64,000 nt of DNA from Halieaceae bacterium (GCA_902623175.1 CACNSR010000010.1:29535-93534), one strand, 5' to 3'; shown: positions 1-9,808, counted from the first letter of the stretch. The notes: generated by a model from the letters alone, not told the origin. Translations and numbers: made by a program.

Positions 1-35
1 CCATCTGCGCCTGTTACCAATACCTTGTTTGCCAT
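1..35 (-). CDS. NAD-dependent epimerase/dehydratase, N-terminus only (cut by window edge)
   Basis: Reading leftwards from an ATG at 33-35, the first residues are MANKVLVTGADG, the usual beta1 and glycine-rich NAD(P)-binding loop of extended SDR nucleotide-sugar epimerases and 4,6-dehydratases. Only 12 codons are inside the window, so the substrate cannot be told. Such genes often lie next to fliD and flagellin genes, where they make sugars (for example legionaminic or pseudaminic acid) for flagellin glycosylation; that role is inferred from position. The 126 bases between it and fliD (36-161) show no clear promoter or terminator to me. Confidence 0.6.
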   Translation of the reverse strand, partial: MANKVLVTGAD

Positions 36-161
36 GATTTGATTGCCGTAAACCGCGTCCGCTTTTTGTCCTGCTCATGCGGTCTTTCTCGTAATTAGTC
101 TCGAGGCTCGCACGGAGCATCGAAGCCACTTATTGGGGGGGCTCGCTACGACGAAACCGCA

Positions 162-1628
162 TTATTTGTTGAAGTTGCCCATATTGCTCCATGTGTCAGC
201 AAGCGATTCCCGGGTACTGTTCAGTTGCTTCACCAGCGTCTCCATGACAGTAAACTGCGCCAGATATCGCTCGTAGAGCGCTTCCATTCGAGTTTCAAGC
301 TCAAGCAACTCCTTGCTGTAACTCGACAACTCTTTTCTGGTCGATTCGGTTCGTTGCGCAAAAATGCCATCGATGGAGTCCGTCAGTACTTCCATTTTCA
401 CAATCGCGTCTACAGCCAAGCCCTGTGACTGGCCGTCGTAACGAGACTGGTTGTTTGTTCCCGCTGATAACATGATGGATATGTCGTCAAAACTGGTTGC
501 GGCAACCGCGTCATAGGTTGTCTCGCTGAACTTCAGCTCCCCGTACTCAGTCAGCGTCACACCAATGTCCCGAAGACCAGTGAACCCCCCAGAAGGCGTC
601 GAAGAATCCTGAGTCACAGCGTTATAAATGGTGTCTCGAACTGTCCTAATTACAGAGAGATCTCTAGCAAGCGCGCCACCAACCTCCTCATCTTCCGAGT
701 CAGGATCAGAAATCTCGGTTAGCGCAAACTGCACATCGTTATAGGTAGCCACTAGGGCCTTCAAGCTGTCCTTTAGTGTGGTTCGGTCGCTAACGACGTT
801 AATAGCAGTGGTTGCACCACCTGTATGAGTCGCATTGAGCGATAGGGTGACCCCATTGATCACATCACTAATCCTATTGGTGCTGCGAGTTACTGCGATG
901 CCGTTGTAGGTAAGTGAGGCGTCAGCGGGATTCTGCAGTGACAAAGTGCCGCTATTGTCGGTGCTATTACCGTTGCCACTGTCGTGAAAGCCCAGATCAG
1001 CATCCGAATGGGTAGAGCTCACCACGAAGGTGTTTGATGCGCCAGTCGCGCCGGTCAATATAATTCTGTAATTAGATCCACTGGAGTCCTCGGCGAGCAA
1101 GGTGGCATTAACGCCCGCGTCTGCCGCATTAATTGCGCTTACCAAACCCTGGGGCGTGTCGTTGCCGGCGGCAATGGACACTGTAGTAGCGCTGCCAGTG
1201 CCGGGCGTAATAGTCACCGTAAACGCGCTGCCTCCATTCAGAGCCTGCGTCTTGGAGCTGTACTGATTAGATTTGTTTCTCTGTGCAGCAGCCAAGCTGG
1301 TGACACTGATGTCAGAGATGCCGCTCAGCGCCGAACCATCTGTTGCCGTAACCGACACCTTAGTTGTGTCAGAGCTCGTTGCAGTAGGTGTGGCTAGCTC
1401 ACTGGCGTCGTTCAGTTTTTCAAACCGCTCAATCAGCGACTGCACGTTGAATTTAAGAACAGCCAGCCCGGAAATCTTCGCTTCAGCCGCCTCCTGCGAG
1501 GCAGAAATTTTTTCTTCGGCGGGCAATTTTTCAACGTCGGTCAGATCACGTGCGAGTTTGACAATATCTATGCCGGAGCCGCCTCCCAGCGTCTGCATAA
1601 CCGAAGATGCGATGTTGTCAGTGGCCAT
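162..1628 (-). CDS. fliD: Flagellar filament cap FliD (HAP2)
   Basis: 488 aa, close to the usual FliD length. FliD forms the pentameric cap at the filament tip and guides flagellin polymerisation. The N-terminus (about 1-100) and the heptad-rich C-terminal coiled coil (about 400-488, ending in MGNFNK) are the conserved D0/D1 parts. Residues about 135-230 form a hook-IN type motif, with TVSIAAGNDTPQGLVSAINA at its core, that resembles a segment of FlgK in this same operon. It is the last gene of the flg operon, 32 bases after flgL. No sigma-28 site is visible directly in front of it. Confidence 0.93.
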   Translation of the reverse strand: MATDNIASSVMQTLGGGSGIDIVKLARDLTDVEKLPAEEKISASQEAAEAKISGLAVLKFNVQSLIERFEKLNDASELATPTATSSDTTKVSVTATDGSALSGISDISVTSLAAAQRNKSNQYSSKTQALNGGSAFTVTITPGTGSATTVSIAAGNDTPQGLVSAINAADAGVNATLLAEDSSGSNYRIILTGATGASNTFVVSSTHSDADLGFHDSGNGNSTDNSGTLSLQNPADASLTYNGIAVTRSTNRISDVINGVTLSLNATHTGGATTAINVVSDRTTLKDSLKALVATYNDVQFALTEISDPDSEDEEVGGALARDLSVIRTVRDTIYNAVTQDSSTPSGGFTGLRDIGVTLTEYGELKFSETTYDAVAATSFDDISIMLSAGTNNQSRYDGQSQGLAVDAIVKMEVLTDSIDGIFAQRTESTRKELSSYSKELLELETRMEALYERYLAQFTVMETLVKQLNSTRESLADTWSNMGNFNK

Positions 1629-1660
1629 TTAATATCTCACTCTTGCCCTAATAACTGCTC

Positions 1661-2545
1661 TTAACGAATGTAATTAAACAAAGTGAGCTGGCTCAATTTC
1701 GCAAAGCTAGCCTGCAGTGCCTGGAGGGCTACCGACTCCTGGGTGAGTTCTGTAACAGCGGTTGCATAGTCCAGATCCTCCTCACGCATCAGCAGTTCGT
1801 CTAAGCGAAACGTCGTGTCCTCAACAATTGAGCGCTGAGAGTCGACTTCTGCGATTCGCCCCGCCATGGTGCCGTAGCTGACAGTAAGCTTGTCGTTGAT
1901 TCCATTTACTGTGGTTAAGGCTGCCCTGACGCCAGCACCATTATCAGCATTGAGTTTCGTGACTAGATCATCAAGGGCGGCGAAATCTGCTGTCGAAAAT
2001 AGTTCTGGTCCGAGGGTATTTATCGTCATCTGTCGAACATCAGAGATGTTGACCTCAAATCTGCCGTAATCTCCGTTGTAGCTAACCGTGCCCGAGGAGC
2101 TCTCCACAAAAGCGGGGCTTGAAAACTTATTTCCAGAAAACAAGTAATTCCCGTTCAGGTCGCGCGTGTTAGTCAGGTTCAACAGCTCATCTCTCAGGCT
2201 CTTTACTTCCGCAGCAATAACCATCCGATCTGGCCCGCTCAGTGTGTCGTTACCGGCCTGAACGGTCAGCTCAGTGACGCGCTGCATAATTTGAGTCATT
2301 GACGTGAGGACGGTTTCCTCAGACGTTAAGCGTGTCTCCACAGCGTCAAGGTTTTTGCCGTAGACCGCTTGTCTCTCCTTCGCACTCTCCAAACGATTTA
2401 TCAAATCCGATTTAGACGGATTATCACTGGGACTGAGTATCTGCTTACCGGAGCCCAACTTCGCTTGCATCTCAGCTACTTCATTTTGCCGAGTTTGCAT
2501 CTGTTCGGCGTTAACTCTGTAGTACTGTGCTGTAGAAATTCTCAT
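1661..2545 (-). CDS. flgL: Hook-filament junction protein FlgL (HAP3)
   Basis: 294 aa, typical length. FlgL is the second junction zone between hook and filament, exported by the flagellar type III apparatus. The N-terminus MRISTAQYYRVNAEQM, the conserved SGKQILSPSDNPSKSD stretch and the C-terminal helix ending in LTLFNYIR are the paired D0/D1 helices shared with flagellin. It follows flgK by only 7 bases and precedes fliD, the usual HAP order. Confidence 0.93.
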   Translation of the reverse strand: MRISTAQYYRVNAEQMQTRQNEVAEMQAKLGSGKQILSPSDNPSKSDLINRLESAKERQAVYGKNLDAVETRLTSEETVLTSMTQIMQRVTELTVQAGNDTLSGPDRMVIAAEVKSLRDELLNLTNTRDLNGNYLFSGNKFSSPAFVESSSGTVSYNGDYGRFEVNISDVRQMTINTLGPELFSTADFAALDDLVTKLNADNGAGVRAALTTVNGINDKLTVSYGTMAGRIAEVDSQRSIVEDTTFRLDELLMREEDLDYATAVTELTQESVALQALQASFAKLSQLTLFNYIR

Positions 2546-2552
2546 GACTCAA

Positions 2553-5500
2553 TCAACCTACTTGGAGCAACGTATCGAACAATCGCTGTGACATCTGAAT
2601 AACCTGAGCCGAAGCTTGGTATGCCTGTTGGAAACGAATAAGGTTCGCGGCCTCCTCGTCCAAGTTGACGCCCACTTTGGAATCTCTGCTTTCCATGGCT
2701 TGATCCCTTATTACTGCCATGGCCTCCTTCCCCAGCTCTGCCATTTGCGCCCTAGAGCCAGCGCCCGCAACCAAGTCCCTGTAAGCCTCAGAAAAGGTCT
2801 GCCCAGCAATTACGGGCGATTTCCCGAGCTCTATGAGCCTAAGCACGTTCTCGTTGCTACCCAATCCGTCCGTATTATTTTCAACAGTAAAGGTGTCACC
2901 AGCTTTCGGAATTCCATCGAACTGGACTCTAATACCTTGGTAATCGATATCAGCCCCTGGCACGTAAAGTCTGTTTGCAACCACTGTGCTAGTAGCGGTG
3001 TCAGTGATGGTATAGACCGTATCTGAACTAAAAGTGACAACAAACTGGGACGCAGGATAGGTAGCCACTCTCTCCGTTTGCGCGTCAGCGCGCGCTGTCG
3101 CCTGCACGCTGCCAGAACCTGTGATGAATATGGCCAAGTCGTCAGGCACTGGTCCGTCAACAATGACCCCAGTGTCTAGGGCCATTCGGCCCAGATTAGC
3201 TGGGGTACCGGTGCCAGAGAGGGTCAGCTTGATCTCTGAAGGCGAATTTAGGCCTAAGTTGCGATTATTTAAGTCGTTGAATCCAAAATCTATGTCTGGA
3301 GCAGAACTGGAGCCGGAAAGAGGGTTGCCATTGGCATCAACAGGCTTGTAGTTCGCCACTGTCGAGGACACCGAAATATCCCTACCAGCGGTAGTGGTAT
3401 CGCGCAACGATATCCGATAGTTGGAGCCGTCAGCCAGCAAAACAGCGCTGACACCAGAAATGCCGTTTATCGCGTTTACTATGCCCTGCGGTGTATCACT
3501 GCCAGACGCCACTGAAACTGTTGTGGCACTGCCGCCGGTCGGCGTCACGGTAATGTTGAACCCTGTGCCTGAGTTCAGCGACTGGGACGGGGAAGTAAAG
3601 GTGTTCGAGAGAATTTCCTCTCCAACCGCTTTAATTTCGTAGTTGCCCTCATAAACGCCGGTTACCAAACCAAGAGCCGTCATCCCTGTGCTTCCACCAG
3701 AGAGGCCTAACTCGATATTTGCACCCTCATAACCTGAAACGTTGGAGAGTGTAATACCGTGCTCTGCCAGCCAGGCAGCCTGGACATTCGTTTGAGCCGA
3801 CTTGTCGTTGATGGCCTGAATCATGCCGCCGATGGATGTGCTGTTCGTGTATGTAATGGCAACATTGTTAATCATCAGTCCAGCTTTGGCAGTATCTAAA
3901 CTCTGCGTTTGAAGCTGGTTAAAAGCACTCGCTCGCACATTAACCGAGCCTAGTTTCTTAAACTCGTTGTTAAAGTAAGTGGCCATCTTGGCGGCAGACA
4001 TGGTGCCACTTTCTGTTAGCGCGCCGAGCGCTATCGTTTGAGTAACGTTGCCATCCGCGTCCGCGGCTGCGTTGCTAGGATCATAGTATTTGGCGCTGAA
4101 ATTCAGGGCGTTAGCCGCGATCAATGTCCCAGAGCCAGAAGCGGACACTTTTTTTGAGGTAATCAGAGCTGGCGCTACTACGCTCGCGGTCGTTCGAAGC
4201 CCTGTATCAGGGTCAACAATCGGAACTGAATTGCTTACAGTCTTGCCAGATACGCCAAATTGCACAGTGGTATCAAGGTACGCCGATGTTCCAGCTTTAT
4301 TTAAATAAGTACTGCTGTATGAGCCTGCGCCAAACCCTGTGTCAAGAGACATAAGGGCATTAGCCTCGGAAGTGGTTAGAGCAGAGGTGCCTGCAACATG
4401 AACACCCTCCTTGGTGAGCACTTGAATTTGCTGGTCACCGTCTTTAGGAATATCGAAAAAAACTTCCGCCCCAACGGTTCCCTTTCCTATCTGAACAGCG
4501 GGTCTGAGACTATCAGCCTTCACAGTAAAATCGTTTCGTAATTCTGTTTTCGTGAAGTTGCCTAATTTGTACCCAAACTGAAAACCGGTGGCCCGGTCCT
4601 TTTCTGGTATGACATTTAGGGAGGCTTCCGCCGATGAAGGATTGCTCGCTCCAGGCTTCTGCCGCATCATTGAAGCGGCAGCAACCCTATTAACGTCACT
4701 CACTAACAACTCAAAAGTTTTGGCTGGGCGGTCCTTGGGATAAAAAATAACAACATCGCCATTTGCTGGATCGCCGACGAGCGAAAAGGTCATCCCCAAG
4801 GCGCTTTGATTCTCTCCTGAAGCTACTTGGCCAAGGCGCTCCCTAGTGAGCAGGTTAAGGATATCCCACGTATCTGTAGCCTCACGGTAGATAAGCTCTA
4901 GAGCTTCCGTAGGCGCTGCTAGGGGATTTGTCACACTGGCTGCAACAGATAGCGCTCCATTTACAGTTTCCAAAGAAGCTTCAAATGTTGTGTTAGCTCT
5001 AAAAAGATCTCCACCGAAGTCGCCATTTGCGTCAAGTCCGACCCGATGAACCGTATTTACTTCCTCGGAAACTGTCCGCGCCAAGAAGTCCAACCCAATT
5101 CGGACAGGTCGAAGTACCTCTGTCCTAAATGCTAGCGCGCCTCCGATTGAACCGCTTGGCGATCTGGGAAGGGGCCGCTTTGCGCCATAAGGATCCAAAA
5201 CAAGGCGAAGATCAGAACCGTCAGATTTATCGTTGGAAAAGATTTCGACCTGTTTCGAATCGTTCGCTGTCACTATCTCGTAACCACGACCCGTACCACC
5301 AAAGTTGACTTGAACTTGCCCGTTCGGTAGTTCCAGAACACCCAGTTTTGCCAAAGCTGACATTTGCCTTAGCAACGCATCTCTCTCATCGAGGACACCG
5401 GGAGGCTGATCCGAAACTCGGGATTTTCTATTCAACTGGTTATTAACTTTCTCGAGCTGGGTAGACAGGGCATTTAACTCGTCCACAGACTGTCGGAAAG

Positions 5501-5981
5501 CCAGCTCGGACTCAGCAGCTATGTTGTCTATTTGGGCTGAGACGTCATTAAATCTCGCAGCTAAAACACCTCCTGTGTTCAGAAAATCTGTCCTCAGGGG
5601 TTTTGAGCCGGGATCAGTGCTCAGTTGCTCAGCAGCATTGAAGAAATCATCTAGCGCAGAACTAATGCTGACGGTGCCAGACCCCATGATGTCTATTATT
5701 CGGTTGGTATACTCGATAACAGGGTCATTGACCTCTAAGTCACTAGTAGCATCGCGAAGAGCTCGCTCTGTAAATTCATCGTAGGCTCTGGCGACAGCCT
5801 CAGCTTGCGCCCCAGATCCAAAGCTAAAAACGCCCTCTTCGACCGGAAAACTCTCGCCAATCTTGAGTTCCCGCCGAGAATAGCCCGGAGTATTGACGTT
5901 AGCGATATTGTTACTGGTGGTGGCCAGCGCCTGCCGATAGGCATTCACCGCCCCGCTACCAATTGCGAGGATATCAACCAT
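2553..5981 (-). CDS. flgK: Hook-filament junction protein FlgK (HAP1), greatly enlarged
   Basis: 1142 aa, about twice the length of enterobacterial FlgK. The N-terminus (IGSGAVNAYRQALATTSNNI, then NVNTPGYSRRE) and the C-terminus (EEAANLIRFQQAYQASAQVI) are canonical, so the extra mass is in the surface-exposed middle. Around residues 800-940 it carries a GSATTVSVASGSDTPQGIV segment similar to one in FliD. FlgK is exported through the flagellar channel and joins hook to filament. It starts 16 bases after flgJ and has no visible promoter of its own. The large central domain may define a lineage-specific junction surface. Confidence 0.93.
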   Translation of the reverse strand: MVDILAIGSGAVNAYRQALATTSNNIANVNTPGYSRRELKIGESFPVEEGVFSFGSGAQAEAVARAYDEFTERALRDATSDLEVNDPVIEYTNRIIDIMGSGTVSISSALDDFFNAAEQLSTDPGSKPLRTDFLNTGGVLAARFNDVSAQIDNIAAESELAFRQSVDELNALSTQLEKVNNQLNRKSRVSDQPPGVLDERDALLRQMSALAKLGVLELPNGQVQVNFGGTGRGYEIVTANDSKQVEIFSNDKSDGSDLRLVLDPYGAKRPLPRSPSGSIGGALAFRTEVLRPVRIGLDFLARTVSEEVNTVHRVGLDANGDFGGDLFRANTTFEASLETVNGALSVAASVTNPLAAPTEALELIYREATDTWDILNLLTRERLGQVASGENQSALGMTFSLVGDPANGDVVIFYPKDRPAKTFELLVSDVNRVAAASMMRQKPGASNPSSAEASLNVIPEKDRATGFQFGYKLGNFTKTELRNDFTVKADSLRPAVQIGKGTVGAEVFFDIPKDGDQQIQVLTKEGVHVAGTSALTTSEANALMSLDTGFGAGSYSSTYLNKAGTSAYLDTTVQFGVSGKTVSNSVPIVDPDTGLRTTASVVAPALITSKKVSASGSGTLIAANALNFSAKYYDPSNAAADADGNVTQTIALGALTESGTMSAAKMATYFNNEFKKLGSVNVRASAFNQLQTQSLDTAKAGLMINNVAITYTNSTSIGGMIQAINDKSAQTNVQAAWLAEHGITLSNVSGYEGANIELGLSGGSTGMTALGLVTGVYEGNYEIKAVGEEILSNTFTSPSQSLNSGTGFNITVTPTGGSATTVSVASGSDTPQGIVNAINGISGVSAVLLADGSNYRISLRDTTTAGRDISVSSTVANYKPVDANGNPLSGSSSAPDIDFGFNDLNNRNLGLNSPSEIKLTLSGTGTPANLGRMALDTGVIVDGPVPDDLAIFITGSGSVQATARADAQTERVATYPASQFVVTFSSDTVYTITDTATSTVVANRLYVPGADIDYQGIRVQFDGIPKAGDTFTVENNTDGLGSNENVLRLIELGKSPVIAGQTFSEAYRDLVAGAGSRAQMAELGKEAMAVIRDQAMESRDSKVGVNLDEEAANLIRFQQAYQASAQVIQMSQRLFDTLLQVG

Positions 5982-5997
5982 CTATCGAGGCCTCGCT

Positions 5998-6366
5998 TTA
6001 GCGCACAGAGGCGAGCGATTGGTATGCACTCACCCCCATGCCTTTGCGTGCTGTTGCGACTCCACCAGGGTTCTCTAGTTGCTGAACTAACCAGTCGGTA
6101 ATCCCAATTCCCTGAGATTTAGCCAGTGAAGACGAGAGTTCAGCATCAAACATCTCCTCATAGCTATCGCCAGCACTTGACTCCCATAGCCCACTTTTTA
6201 AGCCCTCGCTTGCATCGCGCATGGACTTCAGCATCATTTGAATGAAGAAAGCTTCAAACTGCTGACCAGCTTCTCGCGCTGCCGAAATTTGGTCTTTCTC
6301 CGCTCTCGCTCGCAACTTTGCGAGGCCTTGAAAGTCGCTGTAGCTTGAAACCACATTGTCCATCAA
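5998..6366 (-). CDS. flgJ: Rod-cap protein FlgJ, single-domain form
   Basis: 122 aa. Only the N-terminal rod-scaffold domain is present (QFEAFFIQMMLKSMRDASEG, then YEEMFDAELSSSLAKSQGIG); the C-terminal muramidase domain of about 150 aa found in enterobacterial and pseudomonad FlgJ is absent. It is complete as it stands: the stop comes 16 bases before flgK and the start overlaps the flgI stop (ATGA). Cell-wall opening for the rod must therefore be done by another hydrolase, which is not evident in this window. Confidence 0.88.
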   Translation of the reverse strand: MMDNVVSSYSDFQGLAKLRARAEKDQISAAREAGQQFEAFFIQMMLKSMRDASEGLKSGLWESSAGDSYEEMFDAELSSSLAKSQGIGITDWLVQQLENPGGVATARKGMGVSAYQSLASVR

Positions 6367-7523
6367 ATCACCACCAACTCAGCCTTCAGGCTACCGGCAC
6401 TCTTGAGTGCCTCTAAAATAGCAATGAGTGATGTTGTCGAGGCGCCGCTTTGATTAATGGCATCGACTATATCCCTGAGATCAACAGTCTCGTTAATTAG
6501 ACCGGCGCCCAAAGTATCTTCAGACACCTCTATTGAAGAATTAGCGACATCACTAGTCTCGGCACCTTCGCCGCTGAATGGGCCTGGCTGCGATACCTCA
6601 TTCAACGTGGAAACGCTGACGTTCACAGTACCGTGGGACACCGCGGCTGCGGAAATCTTTACTTGTTGATTAATGACTACCGTCCCGGTCCTTGAGTTGA
6701 TCACCACCTTGGCCGCGGGAATACCAGGTTCCACGTCCAGATTCTCGATCATGCCGACAAAACTTACCCTCTCCGAGAGCCCAACAGGCGCGCGGACCGC
6801 GAGGGAAACTCCGTCCATCGCAAAAGCAGTGCCTGCACCAAAAACCTCATTTATCTTCTCGGTGATGGCTGCCGTGGTGGAGAAATCGTTGCTATTGACG
6901 TTAAAAATTAGACGATCACTCTTATCAAAGGAGTTATCCACCTGGCGCTCAACTGTAGCGCCGTCGGGAATGCGCCCCGAGGTCGGAATACCAATCTGTA
7001 TGCTGGTGCCATTTTGCTCTTCCATGACACCAGTCACAGTCAATGGGCCCTGAGCCACCGCATAGGTCTGACCGTCAATGCCACGCAGCTCTGTCATCAC
7101 CAGATTACCGCCGCGCAGACTGGTAGCCGTACCCAGCGCCGCCACATTCACATCTACTACCTGACCTGGCTTGGCGAAGGGCGGCAAAGTGGCTGTGACC
7201 ATGACAGCTGCGACGTTATCAACCTGAATCGGTCGGCCTCGGGATTGCTGCAAATCATAATCATCGTAGGGGTTGGTTGTAACGCCTAGACTCTCAAGAA
7301 TCGCTTTCAGGCTCTGCCCTGTGAAGGTCGGGTCCTTGCCATCACCGGTGCCGGCGAGACCCACGACCAAGCCGTAGCCCACCAACTGGTTACCGCGCAC
7401 GCCGCCGACATTGGTCAGATCCTTAACCCTGTCTGCCTGAGCCGTGTTCGCCACCAGCGACATGATGAAGGCGCTGACCCAGAGAATAATGTGGTTGTGC
7501 ATTTTCATACGCAGGCGCCCCAT
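6363..7523 (-). CDS. flgI: Flagellar P-ring protein FlgI
   Basis: 386 aa. FlgI forms the P-ring in the peptidoglycan layer around the rod. A signal peptide ends in ANTAQA followed by mature DRVKDLTNVGGVRGNQLVGY, the family hallmark; VVGLAGTGDGKDPTFT and the C-terminal LKSAGSLKAELVVI are also diagnostic. The ATG used directly follows the flgH stop; ATGs five and seven codons downstream would give a shorter signal n-region and cannot be excluded. It needs the FlgA chaperone encoded divergently at 14554. Confidence 0.94.
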   Translation of the reverse strand: MGRLRMKMHNHIILWVSAFIMSLVANTAQADRVKDLTNVGGVRGNQLVGYGLVVGLAGTGDGKDPTFTGQSLKAILESLGVTTNPYDDYDLQQSRGRPIQVDNVAAVMVTATLPPFAKPGQVVDVNVAALGTATSLRGGNLVMTELRGIDGQTYAVAQGPLTVTGVMEEQNGTSIQIGIPTSGRIPDGATVERQVDNSFDKSDRLIFNVNSNDFSTTAAITEKINEVFGAGTAFAMDGVSLAVRAPVGLSERVSFVGMIENLDVEPGIPAAKVVINSRTGTVVINQQVKISAAAVSHGTVNVSVSTLNEVSQPGPFSGEGAETSDVANSSIEVSEDTLGAGLINETVDLRDIVDAINQSGASTTSLIAILEALKSAGSLKAELVVI

Positions 7524-8207
7524 TTACAGTGGCCAGTACTTAAACAGCAACTGGGTAATCCATCCCGGCTGAGTTGATTCAGCTAAGTTGCCGGTTCCCC
7601 GGTATGAGATTTGTGCCTGAGCCATACGCATTGACGACACCGTGTTGTCTGGCTGAACATCCCGCGCACGAACAACTCCTCGTATCTGTATAAATTCTGC
7701 ACCCTCGGTGAGCGAAAGCTGCTTTCGACCCTCAACAATAAGATTTCCGTTGGGTAATACCTCAGAAACCATGGCGGTAATAACGCCAGAAAGCGCATTC
7801 GCTTGAGCAGCCGAACCGATACCCTCTGAACCAATCTCTGCTTCGTTCAGGTCAATATCACCGCGGACATCTCCCCAGAAACCGTTGGGAGACAACAAAG
7901 AGTTGGTCCAGCTGCTAGATAGCGCGTCATTCGTTGCAACACGCTCAGTAATCAGCGAAGTGTTTCTCGATGCTTGTGTGGATTCATTTAGGACAACTGT
8001 GATGATGTCGCCCACACGCCACTGCCGTTGTCCCTGAAATAGAGACATATGCATGCTGTTACCCAAGATCGAGCCAGTGGGTAACGCATCAGCGGCAGGC
8101 TCAAGCGGCCTGATCGGCGCAAAGTCACTGTTAACCTCCAACGGTGGCTTTGAGGCGCAGGCTGCGAGACCAAAAACCGCAAGCAAAAAAGCAATTGTGC
8201 GCATCAT
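7524..8207 (-). CDS. flgH: Flagellar L-ring lipoprotein FlgH
   Basis: 227 aa. It is an outer-membrane lipoprotein forming the L-ring bushing. The N-terminus MMRTIAFLLAVFGLAACASKP has a lipobox (LAAC) with a short mature linker. The WRVGDIITVVLNESTQASRN motif and ISYRGTGNLAESTQPGWI near the C-terminus are typical of FlgH. It lies 12 bases after flgG and directly abuts flgI. Confidence 0.95.
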   Translation of the reverse strand: MMRTIAFLLAVFGLAACASKPPLEVNSDFAPIRPLEPAADALPTGSILGNSMHMSLFQGQRQWRVGDIITVVLNESTQASRNTSLITERVATNDALSSSWTNSLLSPNGFWGDVRGDIDLNEAEIGSEGIGSAAQANALSGVITAMVSEVLPNGNLIVEGRKQLSLTEGAEFIQIRGVVRARDVQPDNTVSSMRMAQAQISYRGTGNLAESTQPGWITQLLFKYWPL

Positions 8208-8219
8208 CGAATCAGCTCA

Positions 8220-9005
8220 TTAAAGATTTTGGTTCAGGAACCGCAACATGCCATCCGCCGCGGAAATCGCTTTCGAGTTCACTTCATAGGCCCGCTGGGT
8301 TTCAATCATGCTGACCATCTCTGCCACCACATTGACATTCGAAGCCTCTAGCGAGCCCTGCGCCAATTCTCCAAAACCAGCCAACCCTGGCGTACCGACC
8401 TCTACAGGGCCACTAGCAGTGGTCTCACGGTAGAGATTGCGACCAATTGGTTGTAAGCCGGCTTCGTTAATAAAGCGTGAAACCTGAATTGTGCCGATCT
8501 GACTGCTACCCCCACCACCGGCTAGCTCGACGCTTACTGTGCCGTCGCGACCGATAGTTATGGCCGCGGCATTGTTAGGAATGTTCACAGCAGGGACTAG
8601 TTGTTGACCATTAGCTGTCACTAGCTGACCTTGATCGTTGAGTTTGAAAGAACCATCACGGGTGTAGGCAAAGGTGCCGTCTGCCTGAAGGATCTGAAAC
8701 AAACCCCGGCCAAGAATCGCCACATCAAGTGCATTCTCCGTGGACATCATATTGCCCTGCTCGTGCAATTTTTCAGTAGCGATGATTCTGGAGCCGGTGC
8801 CCATCATTAACCCAGTGGGCGCGATAGTCTGAGCATCCGCAGAAGCACCAGGCTGTCTAATGTTTTGATATAGGAGATCCTCAAACACTGCTCGATCGCG
8901 TTTAAAGGCAACGGTGTTGACATTTGCCAAATTGTTGGCAATGACCGTCATGCGCTTTTGCATTGCGGTCAAACCTGTTTTCGCTACCCAAACTGATGCA
9001 TCCAT
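8220..9005 (-). CDS. flgG: Distal rod protein FlgG
   Basis: 261 aa, the standard length. It forms the distal rod. The N-terminal rod motif (VIANNLANVNTVAFKRDRA), the central LDVAILGRGLFQIL and the C-terminal NVNVVAEMVSMIETQRAYEV are canonical. Unlike FlgE and FlgK in the same operon, it is not enlarged, so the expansion is limited to surface-exposed structures. Confidence 0.95.
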   Translation of the reverse strand: MDASVWVAKTGLTAMQKRMTVIANNLANVNTVAFKRDRAVFEDLLYQNIRQPGASADAQTIAPTGLMMGTGSRIIATEKLHEQGNMMSTENALDVAILGRGLFQILQADGTFAYTRDGSFKLNDQGQLVTANGQQLVPAVNIPNNAAAITIGRDGTVSVELAGGGGSSQIGTIQVSRFINEAGLQPIGRNLYRETTASGPVEVGTPGLAGFGELAQGSLEASNVNVVAEMVSMIETQRAYEVNSKAISAADGMLRFLNQNL

Positions 9006-9023
9006 CTGTCTTTCTCCTTACGA

Positions 9024-9788
9024 CTACGCGTACCGCATCATGGTGGTACCGGAGTCATCTAATTCCTTCATTTCACTGATCATTTTGATCTTGATTTCAA
9101 ACGACCGAGACATGTCCATGAATCCCACAAGCTGCTCAGCCACATTTATGGACGATCCCTCAAGCGACCCAGGCTGCACCTCGGGAACCGAGGGCCCACC
9201 CTGAAAGTCGCCTCCCTTACCACGTTGGGCAAGTGGTTCGTAAAGACCATCTGTGCGACGCACCATGCGAATTCCTGTCGCATCACGCAGGAAAAGGTTC
9301 CCAACAATAGTCGGTGGCGCATCCGGCTGAACAGGATCTGTAGCGGTGACCGTGCCATCGTTAGTGATCGCCAGCTCGACGCCAACCGGCACGGTAATTG
9401 GCCCTCCACCATCGCCGAGCACAGTGTGACCGTTAGCCGTTGACAGCAAGCCCGACTGATCGACCAAGAGGTCACCTCTGCGGGTAAAAGCCACCTGCCC
9501 ATTGGGAGCCTGTGCGCCAAGCAGCGTTCCACCTTTTAAGTAGATGTCTAGTTTGCGTCCCGTAGTAATTAACGGGCCTTGGTCAATGACCAGCTCATCA
9601 TTGGATCGATTCATTGGCACGAATCGCGTGTTTAAGCCCGGACCCGCCACTTGCGACGTTTCCGTTGCAAACTGAATCGACTGCTTGAACCCCACCGTAG
9701 AGGCATTCGCCAAGGCATTCGCGTATTTCAGCTTCATATGATCGAGCTGCTTCAGGGACGCCATCGCGGTAAAAACTAAACGATCCAT
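9024..9788 (-). CDS. flgF: Proximal rod protein FlgF
   Basis: 254 aa. It is a proximal rod subunit of the flagellar rod/hook family. MDRLVFTAMASLKQLDHM, NALANASTVGFKQSIQFA and the C-terminal SSINVAEQLVGFMDMSRSFE are recognisable. Order and spacing (20 bases after flgE, 18 bases before flgG) match other gammaproteobacterial flg operons. Confidence 0.92.
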   Translation of the reverse strand: MDRLVFTAMASLKQLDHMKLKYANALANASTVGFKQSIQFATETSQVAGPGLNTRFVPMNRSNDELVIDQGPLITTGRKLDIYLKGGTLLGAQAPNGQVAFTRRGDLLVDQSGLLSTANGHTVLGDGGGPITVPVGVELAITNDGTVTATDPVQPDAPPTIVGNLFLRDATGIRMVRRTDGLYEPLAQRGKGGDFQGGPSVPEVQPGSLEGSSINVAEQLVGFMDMSRSFEIKIKMISEMKELDDSGTTMMRYA

Positions 9789-9808
9789 TTTTATTCAGTC
9801 CTTAAGAA

